Below are positions 1-11,699 of a stretch of DNA of 64,000 nucleotides, one piece after another (the first letter of the stretch is position 1; every line of letters starts with the position of its first letter). Source of the DNA: Limonium bicolor (taxonomy: Eukaryota > Streptophyta > Magnoliopsida > Caryophyllales > Plumbaginaceae). The notes beneath the pieces are model-generated. The model was given only the letters and a program-made list of their open reading frames with translations. It ran no database searches and had not been told where the DNA came from. Position numbers and translations under genes: made by a program. The DNA lies in the NCBI GenBank assembly GCA_023374045.1, contig CM041776.1:138449296-138513295 (forward strand), written 5' to 3'.

Positions 1-1330
1 CCCCACAAAACTCTCCACTTCTCTCCTCTCTTTGAGTACCCAAACCTTCTCCAAATCCAATAAAAAATTACACCATTGTAATCCCCTTGCCAAGGAGAAC
101 ATTTTCATCTTTTCAAAAACCCAAAAACTCCATTTTCGTTTTATGGGTATTCTCCATTTGAAGCTTGAGTACCACCATTAGAAGCACCTTCACCTCCTTG
201 TCATTTTGAGGTAAAAATATTCTTGAAAACCTACCTTTTTCTAGCCCTTATATGTAAAACGAAAATTTAAGTGAGACTTGTTTTACTCCTTGCATTCCAG
301 CCGATTTTGGCTACTCATTTGGGCTGGGAATCTTGTTCATTTGCTAGACATGGACTCCACACATTGGTTGAAGGTAATACTCTTTTTCTAAACCCTAAAA
401 CATCTAAATTCTAGGGTTAGTTTAAGTTAAGGTGCTAAACTAGTATGGGCATGTATGGCTTGCTGTAGCATTGCCATTCTTGAACAAAAACCGAGAACAA
501 GGGAAGAAGGAAAGAGGAAAAGAAGAAGAGGAAAGGAAAGAAAGAAAAACTAACAAGACAAGGTAAATACCCTTACCTTGAGTTAGTTTTGTATATTGCA
601 TTGTAACAGATTTTTAAGTATCTAACAATGTGGAATATATGTAGTATGAGTAGTAGTAATGTATTGGAGAAGAATGTAACAGTTTTGAAGTTTTTAAATG
701 ATGTTTAAAAGCTTGGGAAAACATGGGGTATTGAATGTATATGTGCAGGAATTTTATGTTGTTGTAGTAGTGTTGAAATGTGTATATAATGCATGGTATA
801 AACAGGTTGCGTGAATGAGCATATATGAGCTGAGTTGGTGTGTGGGAAAAGCTAAAATTATAGGGGAGACTATGGCAAATTTTGTCTATAAACTTGGGGA
901 CTTAGTAGTGTAAGAAGAGGAAATGTCCAAGGTAGTGACTAGGTGTATTTGGAGAGTTGGAAGAGAGTATTTAGTGCCTTGAAACAGATTGAGGAAGATC
1001 TAAGTAAGGTGAAGAGATGGGATGTAAAGTAATGTATTTTGGATGCTAGGAATGGCATTAGTTGAGGAAGTAATGGAGGGTAGAAGTTGAGTAAAAATCT
1101 ATAGCCTTTGAGGAAGGAGCAAAATCTGTAGCATTAGTGAAATACAACTAGTATAAGTGTTGGATTGAAATGAGATGGAACTAGGTTGTGAGCTAATGTA
1201 TTTAAGATGCTAAGAGTGGCATTGGATGAGGAGGTATTGGAGTATAAGGGTAGAGGAAAAGAAAAATCTGTAGCATAAGGTATAAGGGAAGAAACAATGG
1301 GAGTGTTGAGTTGAAACTTGGGAAATTGAG

Positions 1331-1341
1331 AGTATAAATAA
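1331..1341 (+). promoter_or_regulatory. candidate TATA box in LARD1 5' LTR
   Basis: A TATAAATA motif follows an AT- and purine-rich stretch. The same motif is kept in the 3' LTR at 11545-11552. It lies about 2.3 kb before the LTR end, so it would give a long R-U5 leader containing the minisatellite and double hairpin. Assignment rests on motif and conservation only. Confidence 0.35.
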
Positions 1342-1489
1342 GCATAGGATTGTGTAATGTATTAAGGAACGAATTAGCATGATTTAGAGCGTCTAAATAG
1401 TACTAAAACATGTTAGGATGCATGTAGGAAGAATAGGGAAGCAATGGGTGAAATTGGGAAAAGAAAACAAGGCCTGTAGCAAGTTTCTG

Positions 1490-1910
1490 CTACTGTCCGA
1501 CCCACAGCTGGATCGGACGCTGGGTCGGACAAGGCCTGAGTAACGAAAATAAACCTTCTGGAACCGTCCGACCCAGAGCCGTGAGTCGGACGTGGGTCGG
1601 ACGGCCTTGAGAAACGACGGTAATTCTTTCTGGAATGGTCCGACCCAGGGCCGTGAGTCGGACATGGGTCGGACACGGCAAATTTTTAAATGGCTAAGTT
1701 TCTGACTTCGTCCGACCCAGAGCCTGGGTCGGACGGTGGGTCGGACGGGAGCTAAGTCACAGAATGAAACCTTCTGGAATGGTCCGACCCAGAGGTGTAT
1801 GGGTCGAACGGAACAGTGCTGGGTCGGACGGGAAGTAATTTCAGAGGACGAAAACCTACTGGAATGGTCCGACCCAGGGTTGGGTCGGACGGTGGGGTCG
1901 GACGGCCCCA
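1490..1910 (+). repeat. hairpin minisatellite in LARD1 5' LTR
   Basis: About six degenerate units of 66-86 bp are present. Most carry TCTGGAA followed by GTCCGACCCA, a short spacer, GTCGGAC and TGGGTCGGAC. The outer arms are reverse complements, so each unit can fold as a hairpin. Open frames rich in V-R-P-T across this region are by-products of the repeat. The LARD2 LTR carries an array with the same layout but different stem sequence. Confidence 0.85.
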
Positions 1911-3168
1911 AACACTTACAAAAAAAAATGTTTTTATAATATGACTATAGTAATCATATGTATGTAGGTATATGCCTATACACCGGTATGCATGTAAAAG
2001 TAGTAATACACCATTATGAAGTAATAATGGTAAGAAAGTAAGTAAATGTGTAAGGAAGAGTAAGTTATGAAGTAGTAAAGGAAAGAATGGTTTTATAACC
2101 AAGTAAGAAAGTAATGAAGTAGTAAGAATACATTGAAAGTATCAGTGAAGGAGTAAGTAGATCAATAATAGATCATTGATCGTACTACTTCATGTATGTA
2201 TAGGAATCCAATATTGATCCTAGAAGGAGCCGGTAGTGCGGATACAACGGTGAACGGTATGATTTCTTCATGCTCTGTATCCTAACCTGGTTACCCCGAT
2301 TTGTGTGCTTATGTGTATCACCAATAAGATAAATGCACGAATCGGACTCATACTGCACTTAACTGTGTTTGAACTATTTTGGTTCTTGTTGTATCTTCTT
2401 GAACAATTAGTTTGTATAATTCATGAAATGAATGAATGGAATTGAGAAGTATGTGTAAGTATCGTGTACTTGAGTATTGTATGTATGTATGGAAATGGAG
2501 TATGACTTCTACTAATTCCTAACATTCTAACTCCTAACTTGAGTAATGAGTAAATGGAATGAGTAGAAGTCCGATATAGTTCGGCCACGCGTGAGGATAG
2601 GAAACACAAGAGGTTGGGATCCGATCCTGGCTGTAATCTTTTCCATGGACCAATTCCCTTGAATGGGTAGCATCCTGGATTAGTGGGCCACCATAAAGCC
2701 CGGTGGTGGGATGTAGTAATCCCTGCCCGGAGGTCATAACGACTTAACTGGAAGTAAAGTATGTAAGAAGTAAGTATCGTATGTGTATTGGTCTTGACTA
2801 TTGTAAGTCATTGACCGGAATTAGTAAAGAGTATCGAACACCCGATAAACCCGGGGTGTAATGAAGCTAACTGGACCTTGTATGTATTGGAGAATTGTAT
2901 CTCCGTATTGCGTATTGGATATGTAATGAGTAGTATGTATTGTGTATGTGTATTCTGGAAAATGGTAAGTAAGCATTGGTTGACTTGTATTGTCTTCCAA
3001 GCATGTATCGTACTGTGCGTATGTATGTATACCTGTGTAGTATTGTAGTATCGTGAATGAAAGCTGTATGTATGTATGTATGAATGTATGTATTGCAAAA
3101 GAATTGCATGTATTCGACCAAATGGTCGGCGTACCCTCGCTAGTACGCGGGGTATGCGGTTATCATAT

Positions 3169-3213
3169 TCAGCGTAAGCTGACCCCTCGGGGGACCATTT
3201 TTAGTGTGCAGGT
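3169..3213 (+). other. conserved double hairpin in LARD1 5' LTR
   Basis: Two adjacent stems are visible: TCAGC-gtaa-GCTGA, with a GNRA-type loop, then CCCC-tc-GGGG. A T-rich run and CAGGTACC follow. Equivalent structures occur in LARD2 and in the third LTR family with different stem and loop sequences. It lies about 0.45 kb before the LTR end. Function is unknown; possibilities are RNA processing, polyadenylation control or packaging. Confidence 0.6.
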
Positions 3214-3671
3214 ACCCGGAGCGAATACGGTCAAGGTAAGAGACGGTGGCGCTCGCCTGTAATTAGAAGTATCTAGTTTATGAGGAATGGGTAGCAGATT
3301 GAATCCTAGTAAGGGTGTATGAATTTGGAGAAGTACTGTATTGATTTTGGAACCTAGTAAACTCGGTATGCGTATAGTGTATTATCTTGTACGGAGTTGT
3401 GAAGTATTGTATTGGAGGGGAGTAATGTATCGAATGGAGTATCTGTAGTAATCAGTACGTAATGAGAGTATGTATTGTATTAAGTAGTACTCGGATATTC
3501 CGGTCCATCAGACCGATGTGATGTAAGAAGTAGTAGCCTTGTTAGTCACGTGGGTGACTAACGGCATTGTATCACCCGAGGATTATGTAATGTATCATCG
3601 CTGCGTGACTGTAGGAAGTACGAGGAATTGGACGGTAATGACTGAATTAATAGTAGGGGTGTTACAAAAAG

Positions 3672-3699
3672 TGGTATCAGAGCGAAGTATCGCTCTGAT
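3672..3699 (+). other. primer-binding site (tRNA-iMet) inside a perfect hairpin
   Basis: TGGTATCAGAGC at 3672-3683 is the canonical plant complement of the initiator methionine tRNA 3' end. It starts five bases after the LTR end. Bases 3676-3685 are exactly complementary to 3690-3699 with a 4-base loop, so most of the primer site is held in a 10 bp stem. Confidence 0.9.
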
Positions 3700-4645
3700 G
3701 ACTGGAAATACCGAGTTAGGAATACCGAGTTAGGAATTGAGAGCTTAGGGCTAAGGGCTGAGAGTTAGCATTGGAGATTGCTAGTTAGGAACTACCGAGT
3801 GCGTACCCGGATACCTACAACACCCAGTCCCGCCCACCGCAAACACCCATTGTATAAATTGGGAAAGGACGCCAGAGAGAAGAAAAGCTTTCTCACACTC
3901 GGGGAAAACCCGATCTGGCAGTTTGTGAAGCAATCCACAGTAAACAAGAACCGACGTATGGTAGATTCCAAGAAATGGAAGACCCGGAAGTGGATCCCGG
4001 TTGAACACACAATAACCCGGCACTTACCAATAGAGCATCCGGTAGTATAACACTCCAACCAGAAGGAGGCTATAAACTTGCAACAGCGTGGGGCGACATG
4101 CTTAGCAGTCGCGCAGAACCTAGCTAAACAACCAGCAACAGGAAAAGAAGCACTAACCGTGCAACGAAATGGAAACAGGAGCAGTAATGAAACCCGAGAC
4201 ACAAGTCTGCGGGACAACGGTAATGGCCAAGCAACACCACTAATGGTGAGCTAGCTGGCTAAGGACATAGTCTGGAGTGACTGACTCCAAAACTACAACG
4301 CCAAAAAGGTTACAAACCTGGCCAACATAGCTCAAACAGCTACAGGAATATTCACAAGATATAACCTGACATAACTACAACTGTAGTGCCTAAACCAAAT
4401 CAGGCCAGTAGCCACAGCCAAAGTGTGGGAATAAGCAACAAGGAACAACACAACCAAGTCCAAGGGGAAGCTCCAAGAATTGGAGAAGTACCCTGATCAA
4501 TGACAGCTATGTCAGACTCACTGGGGAGTTACTCAGAAGAGTGATTAACCCAAGTAAATGATCAACAAGATCAAAGGAAGAGTAAACAAGATTACCAATT
4601 ATGGATGGGATCGGTATAGAATTACCCAAAAACCACCAGTACCGC

Positions 4646-4665
4646 GCACTTGCCACGGCAAGTGC
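4646..4665 (+). other. conserved 20 bp palindrome in LARD1 interior
   Basis: GCACTTGCC and GGCAAGTGC form a perfect 9 bp stem with a two-base loop, about 0.98 kb after the primer site. LARD2 has the equivalent palindrome at 27449-27468, about 0.96 kb from its primer site. A role such as dimer initiation or packaging is speculative. Confidence 0.5.
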
Positions 4666-7600
4666 AGTAAGAACATGAATATGTAAAGGAACACTAACAT
4701 GTCACAAGTGCATAGTAATGTACGGTGACCAAAACGAAACAACTACAGGATCGCACATCCTAACAACTAGAAGTATGGAACCTTAGAAAGCCTAACGGTC
4801 GGATCACTGTATTTAGAACATACCGGTCGGCGAGAAGCTCGACTTGGTCAAGACCTCAAACATGGCTACGCCATGAGAGACTCCTTTTAACACCGAACCA
4901 TAATTTTTAAAACCAAACATTCTTCTTTCAAAACCACAATCTTTCTTTAAACCTTGGATTTTAAAACCAAACCAACAAAATTACGGTGAGTATCATAGAA
5001 TGATACAAGAGGAGTTGACAACAGAATACTTCACCTAGGCGGGTGACGAACACTACGAGTGTACCCAATTACGGGATGTGGGACAACCGCACTCCGAAGG
5101 AGCTTGTGGGCCTGACAAATAGTCGGGTAAGTGGTAACGTATCAATAAGGTACCCCACGTATGTACACAGGTAATGTACGAAACACGGGAAGTAGTCGAC
5201 TCCGTTCTACGGACCATCAGTAAGTTCAAACCAGAACAACTGGACACCTCAGACAATTAAGCATAAAGGAACTCAGAAAATCCATCTGAAGATAAGAAGT
5301 AAGGACTAGGACGCAGAGAGCACAGACTAGTCGGTATGGACAATGGATATGTCTCCAAGACATCAAGCAAAATATGATAGCTAGAAGGTATACCCAGCCT
5401 AACACAGTAAGGCCACTGCCTAAAACATGAACACTATAATGCTCGGCAAATGGGATAGAACGCCCAAGAGCAATCACGAGATTACCATGAAGTAAAATCT
5501 ATCATCGAAGGGAATATTAAACCTAGTCTCAAGCGCTAGGAGCAAGTATAAACGGTCTACTCAACGACGGGAGACGTTATAATCAAAAGGGAATAGCTTA
5601 ATACAACACCATAAGACGGTATATAGGACAACACATGTCATAACCATCAGCCGGATGTAACGGCGTGATCCAACGGCACCCAGGAGCAATCCTTGAAGGG
5701 TGTCTGAGATAACAACAGTTGAACAAGTGTCTTGGTAAGAGCACGGAACAAGACGGCACAGCTAGAACAAACATTCGGTTGGAACATCCGAAGGGATTTC
5801 ACTTAACAGGAAAAATTACCCTAAATTAGCATCAGCTTGCCTAAAGGGTCTCCTATGAACGGAAGCGTGATGTCACGACTTACCATGGAGCCTAGTAATA
5901 CCTCCAATTTACGGAGTATACATGGGGTAGAGACATGTATAAGCAGCTTGCAAAGAGCATAGCTTGCAGCAATAAGGCTTAAAAGCCACCAACCAACTAC
6001 GTGTGTGAACCCAAACAGTGGCAAAACCCACACCATTACTAATAGGACTTGCAAGAATATATCCCATATGACAAGAAATCAACAACTGGACCATCAATCA
6101 AACTCAACCTCTTGAGTGGCTTGGAGTAATGGTCAACTCAGCGTCACTGTCAATAGAGCATCAGTCTAGTATGCAGTTGACAAGCTTTAACTACCTTCAT
6201 GCCTCCTGTAGCAATGATAACACAGGGGCACAGAAATCGGGATAAATGCCGACATTGGCCTAGTCCACACTGGACACTACGAGAAACCCGGGGAAGGCAC
6301 CTCTTGTTAACCAAGATCACCAATGTGGTGAAGATGCGAACCCTTAGAAAAGGCTCCCATCTACTATAACGACAAAACCTATGCATAGATATTGCCAAGA
6401 GACAACGAATACGGAAATGAGATTTCCAAACCACTACGCCACAAGAGGGTGGACTGTAGAAGCACATCGCTTAAAGCATCGAAGCTCGAAGGAGTAAGTA
6501 TACTCCTTATGCACCCAATCATGTGGTGAACCATTGTATAAATACTTACACGGTAAACCTTCATGAGACCCATGAGTGGAAAAACACACCCCTTAACGAG
6601 AACTTTCACCTATCAGTGATAGAACACTCTTTAATTAGAGAACGGGACCAGAAAACCCTTGAAGCTTCTTGGGATGTCCCGGTAATGTATATGCAAAAGT
6701 AAAACCGCATAGCTAGAGCCTATGATCAATGCTCAGCACTATGAGACAGTAATTGTCAAAAACAATCAATGAGTGTGCACATTGCACACCATGAATGACC
6801 GGCGCCCAAGAGAGCTTGTAACCTGATAAACCACTTCATCCTTGGCCAACCAAGTTATTGGAAAACTATATCATGAATGAGGAAGTAATGTGAGGTAAGC
6901 AACCTACACATGAAACCTAAACCGAAATAAAATATCTCCACATGGGGAAGATAAAAACATCGTGGTACGCTACGGCAACTGTCATACATATGAACTAGGT
7001 TCTCCTAGTGTATTTACACCATAAGGAAATGGTACACAAGAGTAAGAAACGGTGCGCAACAAGCGACCGCTATGAGGAAGTAGTAGACAATGACATGAAG
7101 AACAAGTATGGAAAACAGTCAGAAATATTCCTTCCTATCACATAAGTGACTTACTGTCAAGCGTTCACGCCTCTGCACTCTGTATGACTGAGTGTTTTGG
7201 TATTGCACTGGTACAGCTAATGATCTAATGGGATGGCTGCGGATATGGAGAATGTAAACAGTAGTAAATCTTCTTTTCACCACAAAACATGGCATAAAGC
7301 CAAGCAAGCATCTTAGCAACAGATCGCATGAAGAGTGTAAAACGCACTATCAATCACAAGAGGTGAATTCCATTGGAATAAAAAGGTGAAAGGACTGTAA
7401 GAAAGTCACTTGGATCGACGCATTGAGAATGCAAGGTCATACAAACAAAGAACACTTGTATTGAACCAGAAGAATGGTGTAATTCAGAAGTTAGTGACAA
7501 CAGAGGAAGCACCACAACTAGGTAGTGACTTAACCTCGCCCGACAACAAGTCGGAGGAACTTAGTGAATAATCATGGGAGTACGAATAATATGTATAATA

Positions 7601-8036
7601 GATTACCAGAGAGCTGGTTACAATCTAAAACTCATTGAGTTCAAACAGCGGTAAAAGAATACCACACTGTTAGTAAACCTTATTTCCACAATAGAGGGAT
7701 AGAAAGGTGATGTATAGCACATTAAGGATAACATGAAGGGTGAGTAACCCAAGTTATCAGGGTCGCGCAGCAGAAGCTAGTGGTCCCTAACTAAGAAATG
7801 TAATACACCTAGTAAGTACGAAAGAATGGCTATTAATGCCTTGAAGCCTAATAGGCTAGAGCTGAAATTAATTAGGAGTTAAATAAACTCGTGTACGAAT
7901 CCTCGGTGCAAAGACTAAACCATTGGAATGGTTAAGACCCTTTGACCAGAGCATATTGTATAGTATATTGTAATGAAGCTAAACGCTTCAGATTGCCCAA
8001 ATCGAGTAAACCAATGTTTAATAGTAACATATGGTA

Positions 8037-8070
8037 GATTACGTGGGCGTAATCCCTTTTAAGGGGGTAG
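8037..8070 (+). other. internal inverted repeat plus PPT-like tract in LARD1
   Basis: GATTACG-tggg-CGTAATC (8037-8054) is followed by TTTTAAGGGGGTAG (8057-8070). The layout matches the true polypurine tract before the 3' LTR. The same pair of motifs is kept in LARD2 at 24434-24468. It may be a second plus-strand priming site or the relic of an older element's 3' end. Confidence 0.5.
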
Positions 8071-9409
8071 AGCGAAAACCGCTTAATGCAAGTTTTATAA
8101 ATAAAACACATAAAACTATAATGCGCATAGCACAAATGAGAATGGATTTAATGATTGGTACTTATGTTAAATAAACATACGTATTCATTCATATTGTAAC
8201 TGTGGTAATTAGGCACGAGAGATGCGAATACCATAGGATGAATATACCCATCTTGTAACCCCAGTGTAAAAGTATTAGTAAAGTGGAGTAGAGTAACTCT
8301 TGGGGAAATAATAATCCCTGTAGTGGGTGTCTATTTGAAGTTAGACATGGCACTACAATGCAAGAGTCGGTATAAAACCGATGTAGAACCTAGAGAAAAT
8401 TGAACTCCCTAGGCGATTGTTTTGATACAATTGAAAATGAGTAGTGGACGGAGCTCCACAAGTATTGTAACCTTGAAAAAAAATATAGTAGGATTGATTG
8501 TGAGTAGCAGAGGAATGTAGCCCATGAGTGGTGTATTCGTAAGTATGTTATGGAAGTAAATTGAGGACAGCTGAACTTCATAAGTATTGTATTCCCTAGT
8601 TAGAATAACTGAAATGATGGAGAGTAATGGATGGAAGTAATGAAGATTGACGAAATGAGCATTTAGGCATCGAGTTCCGAGGAAAGTATTTGGGAAGTAG
8701 ATTGAGAATGATTGATGGACTGAATCCATCCTTTGGAGTTGTATGAATTCGTATCACGACTAGAAAGAGTAAAAGATAGGAATGAAAACAACTAATTAAT
8801 TTTTGTTTGAAACTGACGTGGAAGTCGAACTTGATCCTGATCAGATCAAGGGAAACGAACACAAATTGGGGTGGAAAGATAGTTCAACACTGATGCTGAT
8901 CACATCAGGGTTGAATGATTCTTGAAGCTCCCCTCAAGTGGTCACAAGAATCACACATAGGATAGAAGTAATGAGTATAAATTGGAATATGGAGTTGTAT
9001 GTTTTAGAATTTTTTTAATTGGTAGTGGTGGAAGAATTTCTTTTAGTATGGGAATGAGGATGTGTTAGAAGTGAGTACCGAAGAAGATAGTAAGTAGTAG
9101 TATGTGGTATTATTCCAAGGGCGGCGGGACATAGAGGAGTCCCGTTTCTAGATGACCTGAGCGCCTACGGGATTGGAATGTGTATTGCATTGCTTTGGGA
9201 ATAGCCTTGCATTGTATGTATGTAAAAATCTTGTAATGTGGAACCAGATGGTGGGACGTGATGCGGACGGAAGTAAGTATGGTATACTTGTATTGTATGG
9301 AATGTGGAAACCAGAAGTAATGAATTCAGAAATGTAAGGAGGAAGAATGTACGACCTCTGGCATAGACAAGTAAGAATGAGCAAGTATTGTAATCCTATA
9401 ACCTTGAGC

Positions 9410-9443
9410 AACTTTGAGGACAAAGTTCTTAAGGGGGGTAGAT
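9410..9443 (+). other. inverted repeat and polypurine tract of LARD1
   Basis: AACTTTG and CAAAGTT at 9410-9427 form a stem. The purine tract AAGGGGGGTAGAT (9431-9443) abuts the first base of the 3' LTR at 9444. This is the expected plus-strand primer site of a gypsy-type element. Confidence 0.85.
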
Positions 9444-11699
9444 TGAAATACCCCAAACTTAAATATAGCGGTTAAGATAATTCTAATCCTTATTTAAGAG
9501 CCTAATAATGCTAGAGTAATATTGGTAAGGAAAAATAAATCCAAAGAAATAAATAAACGCTTTAAAAGCGGAGAACGCTAAATAAGCGTTAAATAACCAT
9601 GGGAGGCATGAGACCTCGGTTAGCGTATTATATGGATTCTAAAGGTTTAATAAGACCAAAATAATATATGGGAACAACTCCCGAAGAAAACGGATCCAAA
9701 TAATGTATTAAAAGCGTAAACGAACCTTAAAGCGCGTTTTTCGAGGAAACCGGGAAACGCGACTTTAAGCGGGTCAATTAGACTCGTAACAGTTTTGGTC
9801 AACTAAATATTCATTAATAAATATTAGTGGAGCTTTAGAACAATAAAATTAATTAAAAGAGAAAATTCCGGAAAACGGGTACCGGTTAGTAAAAACTGTA
9901 ACAACCGGGAAGTTGTGGGGCGAGAATGCAATAAACAAACTTAGCATGTCCACTTTGCAAATAAAAGTCAAAAAAATCTTGAGAGAAGGGAGTGTGTGAC
10001 CGATGGACTCCTCACCCCCACTCTCTTTATTTATCTCTTTATTGTTCCTAATACACTAGAGGACAAAAGAAATAAGTAAAAAGCAAAATAAAAACTCTCT
10101 CTCCTATCCCCACTCCTCTCTCTCACGATTTCTCTCACCTCTCTATTCTCTCTATTCTCTCTCTTCCTCCTTGGGCGATGGCAATGGAGAAATGAAGCCC
10201 CCACAAAACTCTCCACTTCTCTCCTCTCTTTGAGTACCCAAACCTTCTCCAAATCCAATAAAAATTACACCATTGTAATCCCCTTGCCAAGGAGAACATT
10301 TTCATCCTTTCAAAAACCCAAAACTCCATTTTCGTTTTTATGGGTATTCTCCATTTGAAGCTTGAGTACCACCATTAGAAGCACCTTCACCTCCTTGTCA
10401 TTTTGAGGTAAAAATATTCTTGAAAACCTACCTTTTTCTAGCCCTTATATGTAAAACGAAAATTTAAGTGAGACTTGTTTTACTCCTTGCATTCCAGCGA
10501 TTTTGGCTACTCATTTGGGCTGGGAATCTTGTTCATTTGCTAGACATGGACTCCACACATTGGTTGGAAGGTAATACTCTTTTTCTAAACCCTAAAACAT
10601 CTAAATTCTAGGGTTAGTTTAAGTTAAGGTGCTAAACTAGTATGGGCATGTATGGCTTGCTGTAGCATTGCCATTCTTGAACAAAAACCGAGAACAAGGG
10701 AAGAAGGAAAGAGGAAAAGAAGAAGAGGAAAGGAAGAAGAAAAACTAACAAGACAAGGTAAATACCCTTACCTTGAGTTAGTTTTGTATATTGCATTGTA
10801 ACAGATTTTTAAGTATCTAACAATGTGGAATATATGTAGTATGAGTAGTAGTATTAAAGTAGTAATGTATTGGAGAAGGGAATGTAACAGTTTTGAAGTT
10901 TTTTAAATGATGTTTAAAAGCTTGGAAAACATGGGGTATTGAATGTATATGTGCAGGAATTTTATGTTGTTGTAGTAGTGTTGAAATGTGTATATAATGC
11001 ATGGTATAAAAGGTTGCGTGAATGAGCATATATGAGCTGAGTTGGTGTGTGGGAAAAGCTAAAATTATAGGGAGACTATGGCAAATTTTGTCTATAACTT
11101 GGGGACTTAGTAGTGTAAGAAGAGGAAATGTCCAAGGTAGTGACTAGGGTGTATTTGGAGAGTTGGAAGTGAGTATTTAGTGCCTTGAAACAGATTTGAG
11201 GAAGATCTAAGTAAGGTAAAGAGATGGGATGTAAAGTAATGTATTTTGGATGCTAGGAATGGCATTAGTTGAGGGAGTAATGGAGGGTAGAAGTTGAGTA
11301 AAAATCTGTAGCCTTTGAGGAAGGAGCAAAATCTGTAGCATTAGTGAAATACAACTAGTATAAGTGTTGGATTGAGAGATGAGATGGAACTAGGGTTGTG
11401 AGCTAATGTATTTAAGATGCTAAGAGTGGCATTGGATGAGGAGGTATTGGAGTATAAGGGTAGAGGAAAAGAAAAATCTGTAGCATAAGGTAGGGAATAA
11501 GGAAGAAAAATGGGAGTGTTGAGTTGAACTTGGGAAATTGAGAGTATAAATAGCATAGGATTGTGTAATGTATTAAGGAACGAATTAGCATGATTTAGAG
11601 CGTCTAAATAGTACTAAAACATGTTAGGATGCATGTAGGAAGAATAGGGAAGCAATGGGTGAAATTGGGAAAAGAAAACAAGGCCTGTAGCAAGTTTCT

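Larger units (their letters stand above)
1..3666 (+). repeat. 5' LTR of LARD1 (left ~755 bp missing)
   Basis: This matches 10199-13475 over its whole length. Most differences are one-base insertions or deletions. It ends in TGTTACA at 3660-3666, directly before the primer-binding site. It contains the hairpin minisatellite (1490-1910), a TATA-like motif near 1333, a module shared with 48341-48405, and the conserved double hairpin (3169-3213). Relative to the 3' LTR it keeps about 400 bp (roughly 1728-2133) that the other copy has lost. Confidence 0.85.
3667..9443 (+). other. LARD1 interior, non-coding
   Basis: This is 5.8 kb between primer site and 3' LTR. Stop codons are dense in all frames and the longest frames (about 90-140 codons near 3780-4220) show no domain and lie on opposite strands over each other. 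Several blocks match the LARD2 interior in the same orientation: just after the primer site, the CGCCAGAGAGAAGAAA and CGATCTGGCAG motifs near 3870-3920, the palindrome at 4646-4665, a block at 5060-5215, and blocks near 7760 and 8037-8090. Conservation between otherwise diverged families without a reading frame suggests RNA-level function. Confidence 0.75.

Noticed and set aside
391..420. AACCCTAAA motifs suggesting interstitial telomere repeats
   Set aside because: Only isolated copies occur, within a LARD1 LTR, with no tandem run.
1393..2102. Long overlapping open frames rich in V-R-P-T on both strands
   Set aside because: They follow the hairpin minisatellite of the LARD1 LTR; the same artefact recurs at 11604-11945, 20297-20634 and 30102-30477.
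3778..4217. Open frames of 80-141 codons at the start of the LARD1 interior
   Set aside because: They overlap on opposite strands and in several frames, show no retroelement or host domain, and the LARD2 counterpart does not keep the frame.
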